Source: Bacteroidota bacterium
GTDB taxonomy: Bacteria > Bacteroidota > Bacteroidia > Chitinophagales > UBA10324
Assembly: GCA_014190575.1 (NCBI GenBank)
Contig: BJGQ01000008.1
Coordinates: 20,151 to 84,150 of the forward strand
DNA: 64,000 bases
Direction of reading: 5' to 3'
Numbering within the stretch: position 1 is the stretch's first letter; the number at the start of each line of letters is the position of its first letter. The translations under genes were made by a program, and so were the position numbers. The notes beneath the pieces are model-generated. The model was not told the DNA's origin, made no database searches, and worked only from the letters and a program-made list of their open reading frames with translations. Below, one piece after another: positions 7,778-16,745 of the stretch.

Positions 7778-9745
7778 TTATCGTCCGAGATTGCGATAGG
7801 CCTTTAGAATAATTTCTAAATCTTTTGCTGATGAATAATTTCTTGCATATAAAAGATTCAAACGATTGAGCGCATCGGCAGATGGAATTTTAGAAAGCAC
7901 ATCGGATGAATTCAAAATTCCTTTTTTGATTTTAGGGAGAGAAGAAAATTGTGAGCCCGAATATCCAACCCAGGTTTTTTTTCCGAACAAGACTGAGAAT
8001 AAATTTCCAATCAAACCAAAAATATTTTTTACAAAAATGACTTGAAACGGAAGAGTGATGAGCAGAAAAAAACTTACCACTACATCGAGCAATCTTTTAT
8101 TACGGCGGTTGTTCGGCAAATCAATTTCCATGCTGATGTCAATGGTGTAGAGTTCACCATTCGTGTCTTTCGAGCTGGAACCAATCACACTCAAGCTTTC
8201 TTCAGGAACAATTTTGTAATCCACCTTGCTGCCAATCGCCGCCATCTGACTGATGATTTGCTGCGACGAAATATCTTTCGAACAAAAAATAATTTCATCA
8301 GGGCGATACAACTCAACCAAATCAGTCAGTTGATTCAAATGACCGAGCCGCTCTTCTTCGCGCAATTCATTCGGATAGGATTCTGCATCGGGCAACACAA
8401 AGCCGAGATGCTGAAAATTTATCCGCGCATTGTTCAGCAACTGATAAACTCTTTTTCCTTCTACATAACTTCCTGCAATCACAATCTTGCGCTGAAACTC
8501 TTCACCCCAACTAAAATTTCCGAAACGGAAATAATGCCGGATGAATCTCCAACCTGTTAAAAAGAAAACTCCGAAAACAAATCCGAGTAAAATCATTCCG
8601 CGTGAGAAGCGAAGTGAGTCATCCAGGAAACCATAAACAGCCGCAATGATTAAAGTACCAATCACTAATCCACGAATAATTTTTCCGGGTTTCGAATTGC
8701 GGTCGTAACCACCGCTGAAAAAAATACTGAGCAACCACACTGCGATGTATGCGGGCACAATGATGAAAATATATTGCGGCGGATAACTCACGCCTTCTGT
8801 TGCTTTCACTTTTGTCTCCCACAATTCTTTGAAGAATAGCATGGCGGCATACAATCCAATCGCATCGAGGGCAGGTGCTGCAATTGCATTGAGCAATCTG
8901 TTTATGAGTGCAAGAGCTGCGCGGAAATAAATGGCCACATTCAGCATCAGAATTAATCCGCTCGCGCTGCCTTTCGAAAAATGTTTGCGTGCAAAAATTA
9001 TCATTGCCATGTAAAACATGCGCACATAATTGAGCGAACCTTTCTTTGTGCTCTCGCCTTTATAATGAATGATGCGGGTGTCGGCGAGGAAATAATTTTT
9101 ATATCCAGACTTGATTACTCGATAGGAGAGATCAATGTCTTCGCCGTACATGAAAAAAGTTTCGTCGAGCAAACCAATTTCATCCAATACTTTTTTTCTG
9201 AGCAACATAAATGCACCGGCTAAAACTTCAACTTCATTATTTTCATCGGGAGAAAGATTTCCGAGATAGTAGTGCGCAAAAGTTTTTGACTTCGGAAAAA
9301 ATTTAGTGAATCCAAATGCTTTGAAGAAAGCCACCATCGGAGTTGGAAATCCACGCTTCGATTCGGGTAAAAAATTTCCTGAACCATCCAACATTTTTAC
9401 TCCGAGCGCACCTGCATCAACATGTGCATCCATGAACGAAACACATTTTTCAAAAGTATCTTCTTCAACAACCGTATCAGGATTCAGCAGTAAAACATAT
9501 TCGCCTTTTGCTAATCGAATCGCTTGATTATTTGCTTTTGCAAAACCGGTGTTGTCTTTATTTTCAATCAGAATTATTTCCGGAAATTTTTCTTTCACCA
9601 TCTGCACCGAGCCATCCACAGAATGATTATCAACCACAAAAATTTCTACAGCCAGATTGCGCGAAGCTTTGCGCACCGACAGCAATGCCTGCTCTAAAAA
9701 GAACTTGACATTGTAGTTGACAATGATGACCGAGAGTTTAATCAT
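7778..9745 (-). CDS. family 2 glycosyltransferase fused to membrane sugar-transferase-like region
   Basis: A 655-residue inner-membrane protein. Residues 1-240 are a GT2 (GT-A) domain: LSVIIVNYNV opening, VVDNHSVDGS, the metal-binding LLNPDTVV and the acceptor motif MYGEDIDLSYRV, as in WbbL-like rhamnosyltransferases. About five hydrophobic segments follow between residues 265 and 415. Residues 420-540 resemble the Rossmann-like CoA-binding region (KIVIAGSYVEGKRVYQLL) that precedes polyprenyl-phosphate sugar transferases, and a further membrane helix sits near 555-580. The catalytic C-terminal part of a WcaJ/PglC transferase looks reduced: the tail keeps KKTWVGYSG but I could not identify the usual DExPQ-type motifs. 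Probably involved in surface polysaccharide assembly. It overlaps recR by 4 bases, so the two genes are translationally coupled. Confidence 0.88.
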   Translation of the reverse strand: MIKLSVIIVNYNVKFFLEQALLSVRKASRNLAVEIFVVDNHSVDGSVQMVKEKFPEIILIENKDNTGFAKANNQAIRLAKGEYVLLLNPDTVVEEDTFEKCVSFMDAHVDAGALGVKMLDGSGNFLPESKRGFPTPMVAFFKAFGFTKFFPKSKTFAHYYLGNLSPDENNEVEVLAGAFMLLRKKVLDEIGLLDETFFMYGEDIDLSYRVIKSGYKNYFLADTRIIHYKGESTKKGSLNYVRMFYMAMIIFARKHFSKGSASGLILMLNVAIYFRAALALINRLLNAIAAPALDAIGLYAAMLFFKELWETKVKATEGVSYPPQYIFIIVPAYIAVWLLSIFFSGGYDRNSKPGKIIRGLVIGTLIIAAVYGFLDDSLRFSRGMILLGFVFGVFFLTGWRFIRHYFRFGNFSWGEEFQRKIVIAGSYVEGKRVYQLLNNARINFQHLGFVLPDAESYPNELREEERLGHLNQLTDLVELYRPDEIIFCSKDISSQQIISQMAAIGSKVDYKIVPEESLSVIGSSSKDTNGELYTIDISMEIDLPNNRRNKRLLDVVVSFFLLITLPFQVIFVKNIFGLIGNLFSVLFGKKTWVGYSGSQFSSLPKIKKGILNSSDVLSKIPSADALNRLNLLYARNYSSAKDLEIILKAYRNLGR

Positions 9746-10368
9746 TCGCGGTTCACAAGATAATTTTCATACGGTAAGCGCGTAGCAATGGAGCGCGCAA
9801 GTGTTAAATCATCCACATATTCCAGCTCACCGCCGAAAGCCACTCCGCGTGCAAGCGTGGTGATTTTCACATTCGGAAACTGATGCAATTTTCTTGAGAG
9901 ATAAAAAATAGTAGTGTCACCTTCCATCGTTGCATTCAACGCCATAATCACCTCTTCTATTTCATTGTTCGCAGAGCGATGAATAAGCGATTCGATATTC
10001 AACTGGTCGGGACCGATTCCTTCGAGGGGAGAAATCACTCCGCCGAGCACATGATACAAACCATTGTATTGATTCACTGATTCGATGGCAATGACATCAC
10101 GGAAATTTTCGACCACACACACAAGCGAACGATTACGCGCATGACTGTTACAGATGTTGCACTGCTCGCCATCAGAAATATTGTGACAGGTTTTACAAAA
10201 TTTTATTTCGTTACGCATCTTGGCAATGCGGTTCGAAAACTGATTCACCGATTCAGGATTCTGGCGCAGCAGGTGCAGCACCAGGCGCAATGCACTTCGT
10301 CGTCCGATGCCCGGTAGTTTTTCAAATTCGCTTACAGCATCTTCAATCAATCGCGATGGAAAGTTCAT
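9742..10368 (-). CDS. recR: recombination mediator protein RecR
   Basis: A 208-residue protein with all the RecR landmarks in order: an N-terminal helix-hairpin-helix (FEKLPGIGRRSALRLVLHLL), a four-cysteine zinc site (CKTCHNISDGEQCNIC), a Toprim domain starting at SLVCVVENFRDVIAIE, and the C-terminal Walker-B-like segment ITTLARGVAFGGELEYVDD. RecR with RecO loads RecA at gaps. It is the first gene of a two-gene unit; its end overlaps the start of the glycosyltransferase gene by ATGA. The functional link to that gene is not obvious. Confidence 0.97.
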   Translation of the reverse strand: MNFPSRLIEDAVSEFEKLPGIGRRSALRLVLHLLRQNPESVNQFSNRIAKMRNEIKFCKTCHNISDGEQCNICNSHARNRSLVCVVENFRDVIAIESVNQYNGLYHVLGGVISPLEGIGPDQLNIESLIHRSANNEIEEVIMALNATMEGDTTIFYLSRKLHQFPNVKITTLARGVAFGGELEYVDDLTLARSIATRLPYENYLVNRE

Positions 10369-10500
10369 GCGACGAAAATAGTTGATGATTTAGTTCGTAA
10401 TTATTTTTTTTGTTTTAATTGTACTCATAAATGGTTCGAATTCAGAAATGAGATTTTAGAATTAAGAAGTGAAAACAGAATTTTTTCGATAAAAAATTTT

Positions 10501-10947
10501 TTACAGCTTCACTCCCGTTCCAAAACAGGTAAGACTATTATAGCTATAAGAAAGTCTTAGTTTGTTTCCGTTAACGGTTCCTTCACCTTCAGTTAATGTT
10601 CGTTGAGCCGGAATAATAAAGTTATTTCCATTAAGTGTTGCTTTAAAACTTACCCCTGAGTTTCCAAGGTTTTGCAATTCAATTTCATTCACAATTCCAT
10701 TGTAAGAAATGAGGAGGTCATAATTTTTTATTGCCGTTATTCCATTCCAGTCAATAGTTGTATCAATTAGCTGGTAATTTCCAATATAGGCTGTGTACGA
10801 ATAATTGCAAGAGCCATTATCTTTTTTTGCTTTAGAATCAAAATTATTAGCAGCTGTATCAGTGCATCCGGTTTTAGAACAGGAGGAAAATAAAATTGAA
10901 ATAAAAAACACATGAATCGAGAGGAGAAAACAAAAAGATTTATTCAT
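10501..10947 (-). CDS. small lipoprotein with a GCTD...NGSC motif
   Basis: A 148-residue predicted lipoprotein. I prefer the ATG at 10947 (MNKSFCFLL) because it gives a clean signal sequence ending in the lipobox LFSSC. Mature residues begin with GCTDTAANNFDSKAKKDNGSCNY, the calcium-binding-like cysteine-bracketed motif (GCTDxxAxNYxxxAxxDDGSC) widespread in secreted Bacteroidota proteins. The rest is strand-rich and could form a small lipocalin- or META-like barrel; no enzymatic residues are evident. It stands alone between recR and feoB on the minus strand. The exact function is unknown. Confidence 0.75.
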   Translation of the reverse strand: MNKSFCFLLSIHVFFISILFSSCSKTGCTDTAANNFDSKAKKDNGSCNYSYTAYIGNYQLIDTTIDWNGITAIKNYDLLISYNGIVNEIELQNLGNSGVSFKATLNGNNFIIPAQRTLTEGEGTVNGNKLRLSYSYNSLTCFGTGVKL

Positions 10948-11021
10948 AAATAAGATTTTCATTTTCTAAATATAAAACAGATTCTATTTCAATACATCAC
11001 AACTGATGTTTGAATTTTTAT

Positions 11022-13142
11022 TTACCTCAATAACTGATAAGTGATAAAACTTGCCAGATAAGCAATTCCGGTCATGTAGAAAAGTTGAATCATTGGCCAC
11101 TTCCAGCTTTTTGTTTCGCGCCGCACTACTGCAATAGTGCTCATGCATTGCATGGCGAGTGCAAAAAATATCATAAGCGAAACCACAGTCGCGAAAGAAA
11201 AAACCTGCTGCCCTGTACTTGGATTTACTTCGCTATGCATTCGGGCTTTCAGTTTATTCATGTCCATGTCACCGGTTGAACCCACACTGTAAATAGTTGC
11301 AATTGTTCCCACAAAAACTTCGCGCGCTGCAAATGCGGTGATGAGTGAGATGCCGATCTTCCAATCAAAACCCAACGGCATAGTTGCGGGTTCAATAAAA
11401 TGACCAATGTGTCCGGCATACGAATGAGTTAGTTTTTCACTCTGCCGCATGGCATCTAAATCAACTGAAGAATAATGCGAGGTGAATGAAGTGTCTTCAA
11501 ATTTTTTCTCAACTGTTTTTATTTCATCTCCCGGTCCATAGCTCGCAAGAAACCAAAGCACTACTGAAATGGCAACAATAATTTTTCCGGCATCGGTCAC
11601 AAACACTTTTGCTTTTTCAAACATGGTGACACCAACATTTCCCCAACGCGGCCAGCGATAAATCGGCAACTCCATCAGGAATAAACTTTTCTCCTTTGTT
11701 TTTACAATCAGTTTCATAATGAATGCTGCAACGATGGCGGAAAGAAAACCGAACAGATATAAACCAAGCATCCACATGCCGCGCATATTAAAAATTCCGA
11801 AAACAGTTTGACTCGGAACGGCAAAACTTACAAGCAATGTATAAACTGGTAACCGCGCTGAGCAACTCATAAACGGAACTACCATGATAGTGATGATGCG
11901 GTCTTTCCAGCTTTCAATATTCCGTGTGCTCATGATGGCGGGAATTGCACAGGCCATTCCGCTGATTAGTGGCACTGTTGATTTTCCGCTGAGTCCTGTA
12001 GTGCGCATTAATTTATCCATCAGAAAACTTACGCGCGCCATGTAACCTGTATCTTCCAGAATCGTGATGAAGCCGAACAACAACATGATTTGCGGAATGA
12101 AAACCACAACACCTCCTGCTCCTGCCCACACGCCTTGAATCAATAAGTCACTTATCATTCCGGTGGGTAATAAATCATGAAGGTAATTTCCTGCAGTAGA
12201 AAAACCTGAACTGATTAAATCCATCGGGTATTGTGCCCATGCGAAAATTGCCTGGAACACTAAAAAGAAAACGCCAAGAAAAATTAAGTACCCCCACAGC
12301 GGATGCAACAATATTTTATCAATTCGTGAAGTGGTTTCTAAACTTTTATTTTCTTTCTGTTCTTCATTTACACAATCCTTAACTACACGATTGATTGAAT
12401 TGTATCGCTGCAAAACTTCTTCTCCCTGAAAACGAGCAACTACAAAATTTTTCGCAGCAACCCACTCATCAATCAGTTTATGTTTCTCCTCCGGAAATCC
12501 ATTTAACTCTTTGTGAAGTACCGCAAGCAACGCAGCAACATATTCATTAGAGTACGGAATTTTAGTACTCAACTCTTTTGCATCGCCACACAATTTCTGC
12601 ATGTCAATAAAACTGCGCTTCGGTTTTGCAACTTCACCGGATAACAACTTCAATAATTTGTCCACTCCTTTTCCTTCGCGTGCGTTCATTGGAATCACCG
12701 GCACACCCAACTCTTCTTCCAACTTTGCTACATCAATGCGGATATTATTTTTCTCCGCCAGATCCATCATGTTCAATGCAATCACGGTTGGAATGCCCAT
12801 GTCAATTACCTGCGTGCAGAATAATAAATTTCGTTTCAGGTTCGATGCATCGGCGAGCAACACAATCACATCGGGATGCGAAACATTATCGGGATTGGCG
12901 AGCACATCAAAGGTCACCATTTCATCTATGCGGCGCGGATAAATACTGTAAGTGCCGGGCAAATCAACCACGAGCGCTTCTGTTTTATTATTCAGAAAAA
13001 GCAGTCCCGTTTTTTTATCAACTGTTACACCCGGAAAATTTCCAACCTTTTGCCGCATGCCTGTGAGCGCATTGAACAGCGAAGTTTTTCCGCAGTTCGG
13101 ATTTCCGGCGAGGGCAATTTTTATTTTCTTTGGTTCACTCAC
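11022..13142 (-). CDS. feoB: ferrous iron transport protein B
   Basis: A 706-residue inner-membrane Fe(II) transporter with an N-terminal G protein. G1 is GNPNCGKTS (residues 13-21), G3 is DLPGTYS, G4 is NMMD, followed by the helical GDI-like domain. About eight to ten membrane helices follow, including the two Gate repeats with conserved cysteines in SGMACAIPAIMSTRN and PFMSCSARLPVYTLL, thought to lie on the iron path, and the FeoB_C region. Translation probably starts at GTG 13142, overlapping the end of feoA by GTGA, so coupling is expected. No FeoC is present. Confidence 0.97.
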   Translation of the reverse strand: MSEPKKIKIALAGNPNCGKTSLFNALTGMRQKVGNFPGVTVDKKTGLLFLNNKTEALVVDLPGTYSIYPRRIDEMVTFDVLANPDNVSHPDVIVLLADASNLKRNLLFCTQVIDMGIPTVIALNMMDLAEKNNIRIDVAKLEEELGVPVIPMNAREGKGVDKLLKLLSGEVAKPKRSFIDMQKLCGDAKELSTKIPYSNEYVAALLAVLHKELNGFPEEKHKLIDEWVAAKNFVVARFQGEEVLQRYNSINRVVKDCVNEEQKENKSLETTSRIDKILLHPLWGYLIFLGVFFLVFQAIFAWAQYPMDLISSGFSTAGNYLHDLLPTGMISDLLIQGVWAGAGGVVVFIPQIMLLFGFITILEDTGYMARVSFLMDKLMRTTGLSGKSTVPLISGMACAIPAIMSTRNIESWKDRIITIMVVPFMSCSARLPVYTLLVSFAVPSQTVFGIFNMRGMWMLGLYLFGFLSAIVAAFIMKLIVKTKEKSLFLMELPIYRWPRWGNVGVTMFEKAKVFVTDAGKIIVAISVVLWFLASYGPGDEIKTVEKKFEDTSFTSHYSSVDLDAMRQSEKLTHSYAGHIGHFIEPATMPLGFDWKIGISLITAFAAREVFVGTIATIYSVGSTGDMDMNKLKARMHSEVNPSTGQQVFSFATVVSLMIFFALAMQCMSTIAVVRRETKSWKWPMIQLFYMTGIAYLASFITYQLLR

Positions 13143-13375
13143 TGCTTCATTACTTTAATGGCCACTGCTTCATCTTTCCGTAATCCCAATAAATAATTTC
13201 CGATGCGAATGGATATCGGATCGCCGAGCGGAGCAATGTAATCTATTGCTAAATGTTCGCCGGGCATGCATCCCATTTCCATCAGTTTTATTCCTAGCGC
13301 CGAATTATCGAGCGAAACAATAATGGCTTTGTCGCCTTTTTTTAATAACGAAAGTGGAATAACGGTTTTGTTCAT
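13139..13375 (-). CDS. feoA: ferrous iron transport protein A
   Basis: A 78-residue SH3-like FeoA protein (MNKTVIPLSLLKKGDKAIIV start, then LMEMGCMPGEHL and PISIRIGNYLLGLRKDEA). It regulates or assists FeoB. The ATG at 13375 is preferred to an upstream in-frame codon because a promoter-like GTATTTTGCAGCCCC lies immediately upstream of it and would otherwise be coding. First gene of feoAB. I saw no convincing Fur box in the 13400-13526 gap. Confidence 0.94.
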   Translation of the reverse strand: MNKTVIPLSLLKKGDKAIIVSLDNSALGIKLMEMGCMPGEHLAIDYIAPLGDPISIRIGNYLLGLRKDEAVAIKVMKQ

Positions 13376-13526
13376 TACGGGGCTGCAAAATACGCACAAC
13401 CATTTGAGCTTACATACTTAAACAACTGATGTTTGTCAGCAGAAAATTTTTTGGAATCTAATCTACATATGCTAATTAGTGAATTTTTGAAAAGAGTACA
13501 ATTTGTTTTTTGGTATAATAATTTTC

Positions 13527-14216
13527 CTATCTCAACAAAATAACATTTCCTTCTTTCTGCACCTGTTCACCATTCGTCATAGTTGCATTGAGTTTCCAAA
13601 CATAAACTCCGATTGGTTGGTCCACATTTTTGAACTTGCCATTCCACTTATCATAAAAATTACCGGAACTGTAAACCAGTTCACCCCAACGATTGTAAAC
13701 CGACCACTCAATTGTTTTTACTCCTTTTCCCAATGGGTGTAAGTAATCGTTGCTTCCATCATTGTTGGGAGAAAAGGCAGAAGGCATTGTTACAACATAA
13801 CAAGTCAGGTCAACATTAATTGTAGTGGAAAATGAATTCGTACATCCTGAAATATCAGTTGCTGTAACAGTGTAATTGATTTCAGAAGTTGGTGAAGTGG
13901 AAGGATTAAAAATTGTTGCATCATTCAATCCACCAGAAGGTTGCCAGTTATAATTGCAAGTGCTACATCCATTCACAAATAGCTGAATGGTATTACCGGG
14001 ACAAATGAGTGTATCAATAATTCCTGAAAGAATAAAATAATCGTAAGTGACAATCACAGATGCAGTATCAGTACACCCAAAAGAAGTGGAAACTGTTACA
14101 GTATAAGAAGTTGTTTGAAAAGGCGAAGCAAGCGGATTGGAAATAGTAGATGAAGAAAGGCTGGTTGATGGCGACCACAAATAGCTAATTGCACCACTTG
14201 CAGAAATTTGGGCAGG
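13527..14216 (-). pseudogene. C-terminal fragment of a T9SS (type B sorting) surface protein
   Basis: This fragment encodes about 229 residues: the later part of a PKD-like module (from AQISASGAISYLWSP), a second module, and a C-terminal gliding-motility/T9SS type B sorting domain (SAFSPNNDGSNDYL, IYNRWG-type VYNRWGELVY, YDKWNGKF, VYVWKL, ending GNVILLR). It lacks any start or signal peptide of its own; the only in-frame starts are internal TTG codons. The matching N-terminal half, with signal peptide and three identical-style modules, lies at 16746-18062 on the same strand. The two halves meet within one module with only about nine residues missing, so I read this as a gene split by a 2.5-kb insertion. 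Unless expressed by other means, this half is a relic. Confidence 0.82.
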
Positions 14217-14467
14217 AAATAAATTAAAAGATAAACCTCATAAACTAATATAAATGAAAATGGGGTATATATTGCAGCAATTGGGTTTTTCAATAAATTT
14301 GATGGTTCATTAATAGATATAATATCAAAGTATATCAAACCAATAATTGTTAAGTGAATAATAAAACTACCAAGAGCAATCCATAAGATGACCTTCTCGC
14401 TCTTTTCTTTTGTTTTATTTGAAAGAAGTTTTTGATAAAGGTTTTCACTGAGTTTTGATAATTCCAT
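14207..14467 (-). pseudogene. truncated small membrane protein gene at the insertion edge
   Basis: From an ATG at 14467 this reads about 87 residues with an acidic/basic N-terminus and two predicted membrane helices (VILWIALGSFIIHLTIIGLIY and AAIYTPFSFILVYEVYLLIYFL). After LPK the frame runs into the T9SS gene fragment in the wrong frame and stops by 14096. The gene is thus cut at the junction with the split surface-protein gene. From memory similar proteins in other Bacteroidota continue past YLLxYxLPKS, which fits truncation here; this should be checked. It sits downstream of the adenylate cyclase on the same strand and is probably part of the same inserted segment. Confidence 0.62.
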
Positions 14468-14485
14468 AATGATTTCTTTTTTCAA

Positions 14486-14838
14486 AATATTTTATAGTTT
14501 TTAATCCAATCAAACTTAATAATAAAATCTTATTGATTCGAATCTTGTGAAGTTAAGTATATCAACGTACAAATTTGAAATAAAATACAAATATTTATTG
14601 AACTCATTAATGTTCAAATTTATCAATTCTGAGCTATTTTACAATAAGTTTGTTATCGGCTGTCCTTCTTTTTAGTAAATAGGTAAGCGGACTATAACAA
14701 AAAAGAGTTTAAAAGAAGTAAAAAACAAGATAGAAAATAACGCTCAAACTCTTTTACAATGTTCATTTTATAAAAAAACCATTTTAAAATTTTCTTAAAT
14801 ATTTTTAAATCTTATTTTTATACGATTTAGTATTTATA
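14486..14838. other. AT-rich intergenic region with an inverted repeat
   Basis: A 353-base non-coding stretch between the cyclase and the truncated membrane gene. It is very AT-rich. The one structure I see is a 10-bp inverted repeat, AAAAGAGTTT (14701-14710) and AAACTCTTTT (14746-14755), with a 35-nt loop, which might be a weak terminator or insertion-end remnant. No ORF, tRNA or promoter can be supported. Confidence 0.5.
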
Positions 14839-16644
14839 CTATGACTTTATTTCTGCAAAATACATAGCTATTTCGCCTTTATTTTTAGCTTCTATTTTAC
14901 CTCTGTAAAAGCAGTTGAAATCATTTTTAACTAATTCATAAGTGCTTTCGCTGATATTTATTTTCCCTGCCTCTGAATTTTGTTCTATACGAGAAGCAAG
15001 ATTCACCGTATCACCCCAAATATCGTAAGCATATTTTCGAATGCCAACAATGCCAGCAACTAAAGGTCCAGTATGAATGCCTATTCGAATTTCAAATGGA
15101 ATTTCGCCGCGTGCTTCTTTTTCTTTTTTACGATTCATAATAAAGCTCCGAATTTCGAAGGCGGCATTTAGCATATCTACTGCATGTGTGTAGTTGCTTA
15201 ATGGTAATCCACTCGCACAAAGGTATGCATCGCCAATTGTTTTTATTTTTTCAATTTTATGTTTCTGTAAAATGTGATCGAAAGCGCTGAAGCAAATATG
15301 TATTTCTTCCACCAATAATTCGGCACTTATTTTTTCACTTACTTGTGTAAAGTCTTTAAAATCGGTAAACATTACCGTTACCATTGTATATGCTTTGGCC
15401 TTTGCAGCACCTGTTAATTTTATTTCATCAGCAACTTCTACAGGAAGAATGTTGAGTAGTAATTCTTCGCTGCGTTCTTTTTCTGCTTCACTTATTTTTT
15501 TTGCTTCACTGATCTTATTTCGCTGATGAAAAAATACTAATGCAAAAAGTAGCACTATAGCGAAGCCTCCAATTAATCCGTTGCGAACTAATTTTTGTTT
15601 CTGTAATTCTTTTTCATTTTCTAATTTGGTAAACAATTCTTTTTTATCAAAATTGTATTGCATATTTTGTTGAGTGATTTTTTTTGTGTTCTCATTGTTG
15701 ATTAAAATTTCATGAGTAGTGATGAATAGTTTGTAATGTTCTAGCGCTTGTTTATAATCGCCCATGGCACTATCCAATGCAGCAAAATCTCGGTAAAATT
15801 CCACCATGTTTAGAAGGTTGCCATTTCCCTTTACAATAGACAATCCTTTTTTCAGATATTTAGCAGCATCGTTATATTTTTTTTGCCGCATATAAGTTTG
15901 GGCAATATTACCGAAAGAACTGGCGATGTCTGATTTTATACCTTTTTTCTCGAAAATTTTTAAAGCAGCAAACTCATAAACTAATGCTAACGAATAATTA
16001 CCTTGTTTGGAGTAAACAGATCCCAAACATAGTTTGGCTCCGGCAATTCCTAAAGTGTCGCCCAACTCGTCAACTATTTTTAAGGATTCTAGGTAATTCT
16101 GAAGTGCCTCAGGATATTTTTTTTGATTGTCATAAAGATATCCAATATTGATATAACATTTTGCTATGCTGCTCTTGTCACCGACCTCTTTAAATATTTT
16201 TAAGCTTTTATTGTAATTTATTACCGCTTCTGAATAATCTTTTTGTTCGTTATATATTAGTCCGATACTTAAATAACAACTAGCAATGCCGCGTTGATCT
16301 TTCATCTGTTCAAATATTTTTAAAGCAGCAATAAAATTATTTAATGCTTTTGAGGAATTGCCTTCATTTCTAAAAATAGCTCCGATACTTCGATGTGCAT
16401 TGGCTATCCCTTTTTTGTATCCTATTTTTTCCGATAATGCTAAAGATTGTTTGGCATAATTTATTGCCTTTTCCGGATTGTTATCTTTATAACTTTTGAA
16501 GAGTTCATATAATAAGTTTACAGCTGTCGTATCTTCTGTCTGGTTTTTAAGTTTGTTGGTGAGAGAGTCAACGATGTGTTGATCTTGGGCTAAACAATTA
16601 AGCACAAAAAGTGAAGCTACTAAAAGTAAGAGAGTTTTTTTCAT
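14839..16644 (-). CDS. TPR-containing class III adenylate cyclase
   Basis: About 601 residues from ATG 16644 (MKKTLLLLVASLFVLNCLAQ, a signal peptide). Residues about 20-330 hold eight or so tetratricopeptide repeats (patterns such as AKCYINIGYLYDNQKKYPEALQNYLESLKI) predicted outside the inner membrane, followed by one membrane helix (GLIGGFAIVLLFALVFF), a short coiled linker and a cytoplasmic class III cyclase domain. The metal-binding aspartates are in FTDFKDF and TIGDAYL; the purine-selecting residues are K in KIKTIGDAY and D in YDIWGDTVN, which favours ATP over GTP; transition-state N and R appear in NLASRIEQ. It probably senses a periplasmic ligand and makes cAMP. It lies inside the segment that splits the T9SS gene. 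Confidence 0.9.
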   Translation of the reverse strand: MKKTLLLLVASLFVLNCLAQDQHIVDSLTNKLKNQTEDTTAVNLLYELFKSYKDNNPEKAINYAKQSLALSEKIGYKKGIANAHRSIGAIFRNEGNSSKALNNFIAALKIFEQMKDQRGIASCYLSIGLIYNEQKDYSEAVINYNKSLKIFKEVGDKSSIAKCYINIGYLYDNQKKYPEALQNYLESLKIVDELGDTLGIAGAKLCLGSVYSKQGNYSLALVYEFAALKIFEKKGIKSDIASSFGNIAQTYMRQKKYNDAAKYLKKGLSIVKGNGNLLNMVEFYRDFAALDSAMGDYKQALEHYKLFITTHEILINNENTKKITQQNMQYNFDKKELFTKLENEKELQKQKLVRNGLIGGFAIVLLFALVFFHQRNKISEAKKISEAEKERSEELLLNILPVEVADEIKLTGAAKAKAYTMVTVMFTDFKDFTQVSEKISAELLVEEIHICFSAFDHILQKHKIEKIKTIGDAYLCASGLPLSNYTHAVDMLNAAFEIRSFIMNRKKEKEARGEIPFEIRIGIHTGPLVAGIVGIRKYAYDIWGDTVNLASRIEQNSEAGKINISESTYELVKNDFNCFYRGKIEAKNKGEIAMYFAEIKS

Positions 16645-16745
16645 ATTCTTTTTATTTCTTGCAGTTACCTTTAATTTACGAATATCTAACGCTATTATAC
16701 TCAACTAAATGTTCCATACTTTACGACTATTGCACCGCTACTAAG

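Noticed and set aside
12601..13196. Several plus-strand frames of 60-150 codons opposite feoB
   Set aside because: They are shadows of feoB on the other strand with no recognisable protein features.
14486..16745. A classical insertion sequence or transposon as the cause of the split gene
   Set aside because: No transposase or terminal inverted repeats were found; the segment carries ordinary genes and one end cuts a gene, so recombination or capture is more likely.
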